A stretch of DNA of 64,000 nt. Origin: Novosphingobium naphthalenivorans NBRC 102051. GTDB taxonomy: Bacteria > Pseudomonadota > Alphaproteobacteria > Sphingomonadales > Sphingomonadaceae. The stretch is from assembly GCF_001590985.1 (NCBI RefSeq), contig NZ_BCTX01000003.1, forward strand, positions 1 through 64,000. Direction: 5' to 3'. Position numbers and translations under genes: made by a program. Of this stretch, positions 47,177-55,218 are shown one piece after another. The notes under the pieces are model-generated. The model searched no databases. It was not told the DNA's origin and saw nothing but the letters and a program-made list of their open reading frames with translations. The first letter of the stretch is position 1. Each line of letters opens with the position of its first letter.

Positions 47177-47956
47177 TTATCCGGCGAATCCCGTCGCCAC
47201 TTGCACCACCGCGGCTTCCACCTCGTCCGGCCGCGCCATCGCGGCGCCGATCAGCAGCAGCGCCGGGCCATCGCCCAGCGCCGTGCGCGCGGCCAGCGGC
47301 AGCAGGTCGAGCCGGGTGTGGAAATGACGCTCGGTGGGCAGGCTGGCGCTTTCGATCAGCGCCACCGGCGTATCGGCCGGGAGCCCCGCTGCGATCAGCC
47401 TGGCGGAAACTTCCGGCGCGGCCGCCTTGCCCATGTAGACCGCCAGCGTCGCTTCGGGATCGGCCAGCCGGTCCCAGTCGAGCTGCAATTCCTCGCCCGC
47501 GCGGGCATGGGCGGTTACGAAAGTCAGCTTGCGGGCAAGGCCGCGCAGAGTGAGCGAAGCGCCAAGGCTGGCGGCGGCGGCGCTGGCAGCAGTCACGCCG
47601 GGGCAGATGCGCACCGGCACGCCCGCCGCGCGGCAAGCGTCGAGTTCCTCGGTCGCGCGCCCGAAGATCGCCGGATCGCCGCCCTTGAGGCGCACGACCT
47701 TCTCGCCTTGCAGCGCCGCCTCGACGATCAGCTTGTCGATCGTCCCCTGATCCTTCGAATGACGGCCCGAGCGTTTTCCGACATGGACCAGCCGCGCCGA
47801 ACGGGCGGCCATCTCCAGAATGTCCGGGCCGACCAGCGCGTCGTAGAAGACCACCGTGGCCTCCCCGATCAGGCGTTCGGCCTTACGGGTGAGCAATTCG
47901 GCATCGCCGGGGCCTGCGCCGACAAGCCATACCGATCCGAGGGGAAAATCGGTCAT
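47177..47956 (-). CDS. cobA: Uroporphyrinogen-III C-methyltransferase
   Basis: A 259-residue SAM-dependent methyltransferase. Landmarks are SVWLVGAGPGDAELLTRKA, VFYDALVG, GKRSGRHSKDQ, VRLKGGDPAIFGRATEE and PGVTAASAAAA. It makes precorrin-2, the branch point to sirohaem and cobalamin. It is the last gene of the nitrite/nitrate reductase operon and overlaps nasA by four bases, so here it supplies the sirohaem that NirB needs. There is no CysG-type fused ferrochelatase part. Confidence 0.92.
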   Translation of the reverse strand: MTDFPLGSVWLVGAGPGDAELLTRKAERLIGEATVVFYDALVGPDILEMAARSARLVHVGKRSGRHSKDQGTIDKLIVEAALQGEKVVRLKGGDPAIFGRATEELDACRAAGVPVRICPGVTAASAAAASLGASLTLRGLARKLTFVTAHARAGEELQLDWDRLADPEATLAVYMGKAAAPEVSARLIAAGLPADTPVALIESASLPTERHFHTRLDLLPLAARTALGDGPALLLIGAAMARPDEVEAAVVQVATGFAG

Positions 47957-50544
47957 TGGGCAGCTTCCTGTTCGAGAGAGGAATAGATTTTGATGAGCTT
48001 GGCGATGGCCGGACGGCACGATCCGCAATTGGTGCCCGCCTTGGTGCAGGCGCCCACTTCGGCCACGGTGGCGGCACCGTCATGGACGGCGAGCGCAATG
48101 TCCTTTTCGCCGACGCCATGGCACACGCAGACGATCGGACCGCGATCGGGCAGCGGCGTGCTCGGTCGTCCGGCCAGCAGTTCCGATGCGCTGGCGTCGT
48201 CGAGGCCGAGTTGCCCTGCCGCCCAGGCTCGCGCCGGCAGTTCGCCCGAGCGGGTCAGATAGGCCGCCGCGACCAGCGCGCCCTGCTCGCCGCGCACGGC
48301 GATCCGGCGCATTCCGCGCACAGCGTCGGCCACTTCCAGACGCTCGCCTTCGGGCAGCAGCACGGCGAGGTCGATGGTGCCCTCACCGGCGAGTTCATAG
48401 AGCCAGCCCGTCTTCACCCGTGAGCGGGTCCAGTAGAGCAGGCCTTCGGGCGCGATCACATCGCCGCGCACGACGAAGGCCCGCCATTCGGGCTGCACTG
48501 CCACAACGCGCGCGGCGCTGTTCTTGTAGCCGGGTTGGCCGGAGACGGGGTCCACCGCCTGTGAGGGCAAACGGTTCGAGCGCCCCTCCCCGGCCATGGC
48601 GTCAGCCCAGTGCATCGGCACGCAGATTTCTCCCTGCCGCTGCCCCGGGGACACGCAAACACGATAGACGGACGCACCGCTGGCAGTCTCGACCCGGCCC
48701 AGCCCGCCATCGGCCAGCCCGAACGCTTCCGCATCGGCGGGGTGCACTTCCAGCAGCGGCTCGGGGCGGTGCTGCGACAGCGCGGGCGACAGGCCCGTGC
48801 GCGTCATCGTGTGCCACTGGTCGCGGTAACGGGCGGTGTTGAGACGCAGCGGGAACGCGGCGCTCGTCACCGGCGCAGGCGGCGTCAGGCTGACCAGCCG
48901 CGCCTTGCCCGATGCCGTGGGATAGCCGCGCGAGAGCGGGCGTTCGCCGCCCCACTGGAACGGCTCCAGCGCTTCGTATTGCGCCGCGCTGATCGCGGCA
49001 TGGGCCGTCAGGTCCAGCACTTTGCCGCGCGCCTTGGCCAGCGCCGTCATCTGCGCATATTCGCGGAAGACATCCGCCGCGCTATCCCAGGCGAAGCTGT
49101 CGCCCCAGCCCATGCGCGCCGCCACGTCAGCCACGATCTGCCAGTCGGCACGCGCCTCGCCCGGAGCCGGAAGCAACATGCGCTGACGGCTGATGCGGCG
49201 TTCGGAATTGGTAACAGTGCCGTCCTTCTCGCCCCAGCCATGCGCCGGCAGGCGGACATGGGCGAAGCGCCCGGTGTCGGTATCGGCAATGATGTCCGAG
49301 ACCACGACGGTCGGGCAGCGCGAGAGGGCTTCGCGCACGAACTGGCTGTCCGGCAGCGAAACCGCCGGATTGGTGGCCATGACCCAGAGGAACTTGATCC
49401 GCCCTTCGTGGACAGCGCGGAACATGTCGACCGCTTTCAGGCCCGGCCCCGCACAGATATTCGGCGCGTTCCAGAACTCCGCCACTTCCGCACGCTCCCC
49501 GGCGGAAAAGCCGAGGTGGCACGCGAGCATGTTGGCCAGGCCTCCCACCTCGCGCCCGCCCATGGCATTGGGCTGGCCGGTGATGCTGAACGGCCCCGCG
49601 CCGATCCGGTTGATCCGGCCTGTCGCGAGGTGGAAGTTGGTGATCGCATTGCCCTTGTCCGTGCCGCAGACCGACTGGTTCGCGCCCTGGCTGAACAGGG
49701 TAATCATGCGCGGATGGTTCGCCACCAGATCGCAGAGCTGTGCGAAGATAGACTCGGGGATGCCGGATTCACAGGACAGGCCGTCCCAGAACCCGGCATC
49801 CTCCTCCACATGGGCGGCAAGGTATTCCTCGTCCACCAATCCGCGCCGCTTCATCTCGGCGAGCAGCGCGTTGAACAGGGCAATATCGCCATCGGGCGCG
49901 ACCGGCACGTGCAGGTCGGCTTGCTCGGCAGTTTCGGTCCTGCGCGGGTCGATGACAACTATTTTCGTGCCCCGCCGCTCGCGGGTCTTTTCGAGCCGCT
50001 GCCAGACCACCGGATGGCACCATGCCGTGTTGGAGCCGACCAGCAGCACGAGGTCGGTAGCGTCGAGATCCTCATAGGAGCACGGCACCACATCCTCACC
50101 GAACGCGCGGTTGTAGGCGGCCACGGCGCTCGCCATGCAGAGGCGGGAATTGGTATCGACATTGCCGGTGCCGATGAAGCCCTTCGCCAGCTTGTTGGCG
50201 GCGTAATAGTCTTCGGTCAGCAACTGGCCGGAAAGGTAGAGCGCGACGCTGTCCGGCCCATGCTCGGCCACGCATTCGCGCATCCGGCCCGCGACGAGAT
50301 CGAGCGCCTCGTCCCACGACGCCGCGCGATCGCCGATCATCGGCGTCAGCAGGCGTCCTTCAAGACCCACCGTCTCGCCCAGATGCGTGCCCTTGGAGCA
50401 CAGCCGCCCATGATTGGCCGGGTGCGCGCGATCCCCGGTGATGACAACCCCCCGATCATCACCACCGGAAACCTCGGCGGAAACCTCGGCGGCAATGCCG
50501 CAGCCGACGCCGCAATAAGCGCAGGTTGTGCGGATCACCTCCAT
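47953..50544 (-). CDS. nasA: Assimilatory nitrate reductase catalytic subunit
   Basis: An 863-residue molybdopterin enzyme. The N-terminal 4Fe-4S motif is CAYCGVGCG at 8-16, with the fourth cysteine downstream; the Mo-bis-MGD domains carry GSNTAWCHPVVW and GRFAHVRLPAHGWGE. The C-terminal 60 residues form a BFD-like 2Fe-2S domain (CVCHGV, then GTNCGSCRPAI), as in NasC/NasA types that take electrons from a separate donor. It lacks a signal peptide, as an assimilatory enzyme should. It starts five bases after nirD. Confidence 0.93.
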   Translation of the reverse strand: MEVIRTTCAYCGVGCGIAAEVSAEVSGGDDRGVVITGDRAHPANHGRLCSKGTHLGETVGLEGRLLTPMIGDRAASWDEALDLVAGRMRECVAEHGPDSVALYLSGQLLTEDYYAANKLAKGFIGTGNVDTNSRLCMASAVAAYNRAFGEDVVPCSYEDLDATDLVLLVGSNTAWCHPVVWQRLEKTRERRGTKIVVIDPRRTETAEQADLHVPVAPDGDIALFNALLAEMKRRGLVDEEYLAAHVEEDAGFWDGLSCESGIPESIFAQLCDLVANHPRMITLFSQGANQSVCGTDKGNAITNFHLATGRINRIGAGPFSITGQPNAMGGREVGGLANMLACHLGFSAGERAEVAEFWNAPNICAGPGLKAVDMFRAVHEGRIKFLWVMATNPAVSLPDSQFVREALSRCPTVVVSDIIADTDTGRFAHVRLPAHGWGEKDGTVTNSERRISRQRMLLPAPGEARADWQIVADVAARMGWGDSFAWDSAADVFREYAQMTALAKARGKVLDLTAHAAISAAQYEALEPFQWGGERPLSRGYPTASGKARLVSLTPPAPVTSAAFPLRLNTARYRDQWHTMTRTGLSPALSQHRPEPLLEVHPADAEAFGLADGGLGRVETASGASVYRVCVSPGQRQGEICVPMHWADAMAGEGRSNRLPSQAVDPVSGQPGYKNSAARVVAVQPEWRAFVVRGDVIAPEGLLYWTRSRVKTGWLYELAGEGTIDLAVLLPEGERLEVADAVRGMRRIAVRGEQGALVAAAYLTRSGELPARAWAAGQLGLDDASASELLAGRPSTPLPDRGPIVCVCHGVGEKDIALAVHDGAATVAEVGACTKAGTNCGSCRPAIAKLIKIYSSLEQEAAQ

Positions 50545-50549
50545 GGCGG

Positions 50550-50900
50550 TCAGGCCGCCTTGTCCTGCGCGCCGATGACGGCGGAGCGCAGAAGGTAAAT
50601 ACGGCCGGCATCGACCTTGAGCGGAATGGTGGGCACGCAGCCCTCGTCATCGCCCAGCGCCTTTCCGGAGCGCAGCGAGATGTTCCAATTGTGCAGCGGA
50701 CACGTCACCACGTCGCCATGGACGATGCCCTGGCTGAGCGGCCCCTGCTTGTGCGGGCACTTGTTGACGATCGCGAAGAATTCGTTCCGCATGGTGTGGA
50801 ACACCGCGATCTCCTCTCCGCCGACGACCGGCAGGGTGCGGGCGGTGCCGGGTTCGATCTGGGTAATCGGACCGATATCGAGCCAGTTGCCGATCATCAT
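50550..50900 (-). CDS. nirD: Nitrite reductase small subunit
   Basis: A 116-residue Rieske-fold protein. It keeps the CPHKQGPLSQG and CPLHNW positions that hold the 2Fe-2S cluster in Rieske proteins; many NirD proteins lack these residues, so a cluster is possible here. It partners NirB in reducing nitrite to ammonia. Its ATG overlaps the nirB stop by four bases. Confidence 0.9.
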   Translation of the reverse strand: MMIGNWLDIGPITQIEPGTARTLPVVGGEEIAVFHTMRNEFFAIVNKCPHKQGPLSQGIVHGDVVTCPLHNWNISLRSGKALGDDEGCVPTIPLKVDAGRIYLLRSAVIGAQDKAA

Positions 50901-53416
50901 GCGTTCTCCATCTGCGAAGCCGGGAAAGGACGGACTTCGGCAAGGTGCTGGTGCAGTTTCTCGTGCTCGCCCGCGGCGCGCTTGGCCCAGGGATCGTCCT
51001 GCATGAACTGCTGCGAGTAGTGGAAGCGCGCGGCATAACGCTCGACCGCGCCCTCTTCGCCCAGCGCGTCCTTGACGTATTGCAGGCCAACCCGCTCCAC
51101 CCAGGGCGCGGTGCGTTCCAGATAGTACGCATCCTCGCGGTAGAACTGGATGAAGGCCGCGCACATATCGAGCGCCTCCTGCTCGGTCTCCACCTTGCAC
51201 AAGAGGTCGGTCGCGCGCACCTTGATGCCGCCGTTGCCGGCGATGTGCAGTTCGTAGCCCGAATCCACGCAGACCACGCCGAAGTCCTTGATCGTGGCTT
51301 CCGCGCAATTGCGCGGGCAGCCGCTGACGGCGATCTTGAACTTGTGCGGCATCCACGAGCCCCAGGTCATCCGCTCGATCTGGACGCCAAGCCCGGTCGA
51401 ATCCTGCGTACCGAAGCGGCACCATTCGCTGCCGACGCACGTCTTCACCGTGCGCAGCGACTTGCCATAGGCGTGGCCCGAGACCATCCCGGCGGCGTTG
51501 AGATCGGCCCAGACGGCGGGCAGGTCTTCCTTCTTGATCCCGAAGATGTCGAGCCGCTGGCCGCCGGTGACTTTCACCATCGGCGCGTTGAACTTCTCGA
51601 CCACATCGGCGATCGCGCGCAGTTCCTTCGGACTGGTGAGGCCGCCCCACATGCGCGGGACCACCGAATACGTGCCGTCCTTCTGGATATTGGCGTGCAT
51701 CCGCTCGTTGACGAAGCGGCTCTTCTGGTCGTCCTCGTACTCACCCGGCCATGCACAAAGCAGGTAGTAGTTGAGCGCGGGACGGCACGAGGCGCAGCCA
51801 TCGGGCGTGGTCCAGTGCAGTTCCTGCATGACCTGCGGGATTTCCTTGAGCCCCTTCTCGACGATCAGCTTGCGCACGTCGCCGTGGGTGAAGCTGGTGC
51901 ACTTGCACATCGTCTTCGGGCCACTCTCGACCTCGCCGCCCAGCGTCAGCGCCAAGAGGCTTTCGACAAGGCCGGTGCACGAGCCGCACGAGGCCGAGGC
52001 CTTGCAGGTGGAACGCACCGCGTCGAGCGAATGCGCGCCTCCATTGATGCACGAGACGACCTGACCCTTGGAAACGCCGTTGCAGCCGCAGATTTCTGCG
52101 TCGTCCGAAAGGGCAGCAACGGCGGCATTAGGGTCCGCGAGGGCGCCCCCCGAGGCGAAGGCCTGGCCGAAGATCAGCGCCTCGCGGATGTCCGAGACAT
52201 CCTCGCCCTTCTTCATCAGGTCGAAGTACCAGGAACCATCGGCGGTATCGCCGTAGAGCACGGCGCCGAGCACCTTGCTGTCCTTGACGATCACGCGCTT
52301 GTACACGCCGCGCGAGGCGTCGCGCATGACGATGTCCTCGCAGCCCTCCCCGCCCGAGAAGTCCCCGGCGGAGAACAGGTCGATGCCGGACACCTTGAGC
52401 TTGGTCGACGTGACCGAACCCTCGTAACCCGAAGGGCTTTCGGTCACGAAATCCGCCAGCGCGCGGCACATGTCCCACAGCGGCGCGACAAGGCCATAGC
52501 ACAGGCCCCGGTGCTGGACGCATTCGCCGACCGAAAGGATCGCCGGGTCGGACGTGACCATGTGGTCGTCGACCATGATGCCGCGCTCGACCTCCAGCCC
52601 GGCTTCGCGGGCCAGCCCGGTCGCGGGGCGGATGCCGACCGCCATGACGACGATGTCGGCGGGAATTTCGGTGCCGTCTTCCAGACGCACACCGGCAACC
52701 TTTCCATCCTTGCCGATAATTTCCTTGGTGTTAGCGCCGGTGAGGATCGTCTGGCCGCGCCGTTCCAGCTCGGTCTTGAGCAGCCAGCCGGCCGCTTCGT
52801 CGAGCTGGCGCTCCATCAGTGTGGGCATCAGGTGGATGACGGTAACGTTCATGCCGCGCAGGTTGAGGCCATGGGCGGCTTCGAGACCCAGCAGGCCGCC
52901 ACCGATGACGACGGCCCTGCCCTGTCCACCATCGGGGCCGCCCTTCTCGGCAGCGTCGAGCATCTTGTCCACGTCATCAAGGTCGCGGAAGGTCACCACG
53001 CCGTCGAGGTCCTTGCCGGGAACCGGGATGATGAAGGGATCGGAGCCGGTGGCGATCAGCAGCTTGTCGTAAGGCTCGATCCGGCCCGACGCGGCGACGA
53101 CGCGCTTGTGCTCACGGTCAATCTCCACGACCTTGTCGCCCGAGACCAGCGTGATGCCGTTGTCATCGTACCATTCCTGGGTGTTGATGACGATCTCGTC
53201 GAAAGTCTTCTCGCCCGCCAAGACCGGCGAAAGCATGATGCGGTTGTAGTTCACCCGCGGCTCGGCGCCGAAGATGGTGACATCGAACCGGCCGGGATCG
53301 CGGGCCAGGATCTCTTCCACCGCACGGCAGCCTGCCATGCCGTTGCCGATCACCACGAGCCGCTCCCGGACCTGTCCGGCGGGCTTGCCCTCCTCGAAGT
53401 TCATCGGTGCATTCAC
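50897..53416 (-). CDS. nirB: Nitrite reductase (NADH) large subunit
   Basis: An 839-residue NADH-dependent sirohaem nitrite reductase. In order: FAD domain (VVIGNGMAGCRAVEEIL), NAD domain (VIGGGLLGLEAAHGLNLRG), BFD-like 2Fe-2S domain (CGCNGVSKGQVV; then CGSCTGLVES), and the sirohaem/4Fe-4S domain with CVGSEWCRFG and SGCPRNCAEA. It converts nitrite to ammonium in the cytoplasm. The start is a GTG at 53416, with an ATG at 53404 in frame. A long regulatory leader lies upstream. Confidence 0.93.
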   Translation of the reverse strand: MNAPMNFEEGKPAGQVRERLVVIGNGMAGCRAVEEILARDPGRFDVTIFGAEPRVNYNRIMLSPVLAGEKTFDEIVINTQEWYDDNGITLVSGDKVVEIDREHKRVVAASGRIEPYDKLLIATGSDPFIIPVPGKDLDGVVTFRDLDDVDKMLDAAEKGGPDGGQGRAVVIGGGLLGLEAAHGLNLRGMNVTVIHLMPTLMERQLDEAAGWLLKTELERRGQTILTGANTKEIIGKDGKVAGVRLEDGTEIPADIVVMAVGIRPATGLAREAGLEVERGIMVDDHMVTSDPAILSVGECVQHRGLCYGLVAPLWDMCRALADFVTESPSGYEGSVTSTKLKVSGIDLFSAGDFSGGEGCEDIVMRDASRGVYKRVIVKDSKVLGAVLYGDTADGSWYFDLMKKGEDVSDIREALIFGQAFASGGALADPNAAVAALSDDAEICGCNGVSKGQVVSCINGGAHSLDAVRSTCKASASCGSCTGLVESLLALTLGGEVESGPKTMCKCTSFTHGDVRKLIVEKGLKEIPQVMQELHWTTPDGCASCRPALNYYLLCAWPGEYEDDQKSRFVNERMHANIQKDGTYSVVPRMWGGLTSPKELRAIADVVEKFNAPMVKVTGGQRLDIFGIKKEDLPAVWADLNAAGMVSGHAYGKSLRTVKTCVGSEWCRFGTQDSTGLGVQIERMTWGSWMPHKFKIAVSGCPRNCAEATIKDFGVVCVDSGYELHIAGNGGIKVRATDLLCKVETEQEALDMCAAFIQFYREDAYYLERTAPWVERVGLQYVKDALGEEGAVERYAARFHYSQQFMQDDPWAKRAAGEHEKLHQHLAEVRPFPASQMENA

Positions 53417-53445
53417 GTCACGTCTCCGTCCGCAACGCGCACAAC

Positions 53446-53552
53446 AAAAAACCGCCTCGTGCCTGTTCCCCTTGGGGAAAGGTACGGGCGGCTTCGTTGC
53501 CACGCGTCTGTCAATCTGAAAGCGAGGCGCTGAAATCGTCCAACGGCGGACG
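53446..53552 (-). promoter_or_regulatory. ANTAR-type antitermination leader of nirB
   Basis: On the minus strand: hairpin 1, CGTCC-GCCGTT-GGACG (53537-53552); a 33-base linker; hairpin 2, GTGGC-AACGAA-GCCGC (53488-53503) with A at loop position 1 and G at position 4; then a terminator stem ending GAGGCGG plus six T (53446-53492). The 3' arm of hairpin 2 is also the 5' arm of the terminator, so the two structures exclude each other. ANTAR proteins such as NasT stabilise hexaloop pairs of this kind. Confidence 0.8.
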
Positions 53553-53572
53553 GCGCTCTCTCGCTGATTTCT

Positions 53573-53622
53573 ATTTAACCGATTCGCCCCTCCGTGGGCA
53601 AGCCGGTTTTTGCAGTGCAGCA
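53573..53622 (-). promoter_or_regulatory. nirB promoter and upstream element
   Basis: Minus-strand -35 TTGCCC (53596-53601) and -10 TTAAAT (53573-53578) are separated by 17 bases. Five bases further up lies TGCTGCACTGCAAAAA (53607-53622). The same three elements with the same spacing occur before nrtA. The upstream element has the symmetry expected of an activator site; the protein is not known. Confidence 0.65.
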
Positions 53623-53624
53623 GG

Positions 53625-53644
53625 AAAAGTGGGCCGAAGCCCAC
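53625..53644 (-). terminator. Terminator after the porin gene
   Basis: GTGGGC and GCCCAC pair around a TTCG loop and are followed on the minus strand by TTTT, 16 bases after the porin stop. It separates the transport operon from the nirB promoter. Confidence 0.8.
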
Positions 53645-53659
53645 CTTTCCCTGTTATCG

Positions 53660-54898
53660 TCAGTACTTGAAGGAAACCTGCAGCCAGAACTTCTCGGTAT
53701 CGGTGCCGAAAGCCTTGGCGTCATAGTTGGCGTACTTGAGCAGCACCGGATAGCCGGCCACAGCAAAGCCCAGGCTGGCATCCCATTCCTGCCCGTAGTT
53801 CACGCTGCCGAAATCGCTTTCGAACTTGTGATAGACGACGGCGCCGTTCAGCCCTTTCAAGGGACCGGCATTGCCGAACTTCTTGGAGAGGCCGCCATAG
53901 TAATCGCGCAGGCCGTTGGCCGGCGTGGTCAGGAACAGATCGGCCCAGCCGTTGAAGGCGTGAAGCGTCGCCAGCGGCGTCTGGAATGCGGCCACGCCAT
54001 CGTCGCTGCCCAGCACTTCGACACCGCCCTTGAGACCGAAACCGGCCACCGATGCGCCCAGTTCCGCCCCGTAGTAGTCGGCCGAGTAGTGGACCGGGTT
54101 GAGCTTGTAGTCCTGCTGACTGGCATAGCGCAGCTTGAAATCGAGCTTGGCCTTGCCGCCCAGCGGCAGCGAGCCCGCCGCCATCACGCCGTAAGTCTGG
54201 CTGGAGAAGGCAATGCGGGTGTCGTAATCAAGCATATAGGCAAAGCCGGTGATCTTGACCGGCTTCACATCGACCGCGGCGTTGACGAGAATGAAGTCGC
54301 CATCGAAATAGGCATTCGGGCTGTCGACGCCGAAAATGGTGCGCTGCGAGATCGAATAGGTCGCATCGAGCGAGACCGGACCCACCTTGGCTTCACCGCG
54401 AATGGCATCGAAAGTCTGCTCGTTCTGGCGCCAGCCGACATTGCCGACGAAGCGCGCATCATCGAGGATGATGCGCTGGCGGCCGATCGTGACCTTTGCA
54501 GCCTTGCCCTTGTACGAAAGCTGGAACCGGTTCAGTTCCACGTTCTGCGGATCGGCCACCACCGAATAGGGCTCGGCACCGAGATAGCCGTTATTGCCCG
54601 CAATCGTATCGTTGTAGTGATCCGAGATCGCCAGCGTGCCTTCCGCTTCGGCCAGCAGCGAGAGACCATGCGTGGTCGCCTCGGCACCGGCGCGGATGCG
54701 CATGGTCACGGCATCGGCATCAAGGCCGGCGTTGTCCTGATCGACATGTTCCCAGCGCAAGTTGCCTTCAATGATCGGATCGATGGTGAGATCGTCGCTG
54801 ACCTTGATGGGATCGCCCGCCTTGGCGGCAGCCGGCGCGGCCATGGCGAACGAAGCGGTGGTGGCAGCAAGTACGGCGAGAGAAAGTGCAGTCTTCAT
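53660..54898 (-). CDS. Outer-membrane porin (alginate-export-like)
   Basis: A 412-residue outer-membrane protein: signal peptide (about 1-24), then a beta-barrel of the alginate-export/porin type ending in KFWLQVSFKY, with a terminal tyrosine that suits BAM recognition. Strands such as VTIGRQRIILDDARFVGNVGW are characteristic of the family. Its place between the nitrate ABC transporter and nirB suggests it lets nitrate or nitrite through the outer membrane. The ATG at 54898 follows GGAGG by nine bases. The 320-base gap to nrtCD may hold its own promoter. Confidence 0.8.
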   Translation of the reverse strand: MKTALSLAVLAATTASFAMAAPAAAKAGDPIKVSDDLTIDPIIEGNLRWEHVDQDNAGLDADAVTMRIRAGAEATTHGLSLLAEAEGTLAISDHYNDTIAGNNGYLGAEPYSVVADPQNVELNRFQLSYKGKAAKVTIGRQRIILDDARFVGNVGWRQNEQTFDAIRGEAKVGPVSLDATYSISQRTIFGVDSPNAYFDGDFILVNAAVDVKPVKITGFAYMLDYDTRIAFSSQTYGVMAAGSLPLGGKAKLDFKLRYASQQDYKLNPVHYSADYYGAELGASVAGFGLKGGVEVLGSDDGVAAFQTPLATLHAFNGWADLFLTTPANGLRDYYGGLSKKFGNAGPLKGLNGAVVYHKFESDFGSVNYGQEWDASLGFAVAGYPVLLKYANYDAKAFGTDTEKFWLQVSFKY

Positions 54899-55218
54899 AA
54901 GCGTAGCCCTCCGAAGGGCGCCCACCCCCGGGCACCCTGTTTTCCAAAACTGGATCGAAGGCAGACGCCATTGCCCGCCGGTTATGTCCTCTCCCGGGCC
55001 CTTCCCGGCCCTTGTGTCGCGCCTTGCACGGCGGGCGCCCTTGCCCGTCCGCCGCCCCTCATGAGCCAGGCGCTTGCATTTTTCTTCAGCCCCTCCCCTT
55101 CAAGGGAGGGGTTGGGTAGGGCTTTGCCGCAAGCGCGGTGCCCGGACGAGAGGCCCCACCCCCGGCCCCTCCCCTGAAGGGGAGGGGAGATGAGCCCGGC
55201 CTTTCGCCCCCTCTTTCC
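54899..55218. other. Gap between nrtCD and the porin gene
   Basis: These 320 bases contain no gene that I can support. A composite repeat occupies 55089-55189. The part next to the porin (54899-55088) could contain a porin promoter, though no convincing pair of elements stands out. Confidence 0.5.
55089..55189. repeat. Composite palindromic repeat, copy 3 (diverged)
   Basis: GCCCCTCCCCTTCAAGGGAGG on the left and CCCCTCCCCTGAAGGGGAGG on the right bracket about 50 bases, including GGTTGGGTAGGG. The design matches copies 1 and 2 but arm sequences and interior have drifted. Confidence 0.7.

Noticed and set aside
50945..53533. A long plus-strand frame opposite nirB
   Set aside because: The nirB motifs are unbroken on the other strand; the opposite frame has no recognisable domain.
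53596..53622. Sigma-54 promoter ahead of nirB and nrtA
   Set aside because: The TGCACTGCAAAAA element lacks the GG and GC pairs at the required distance, while both sites have a good -35/-10 pair with a 17-base spacer.
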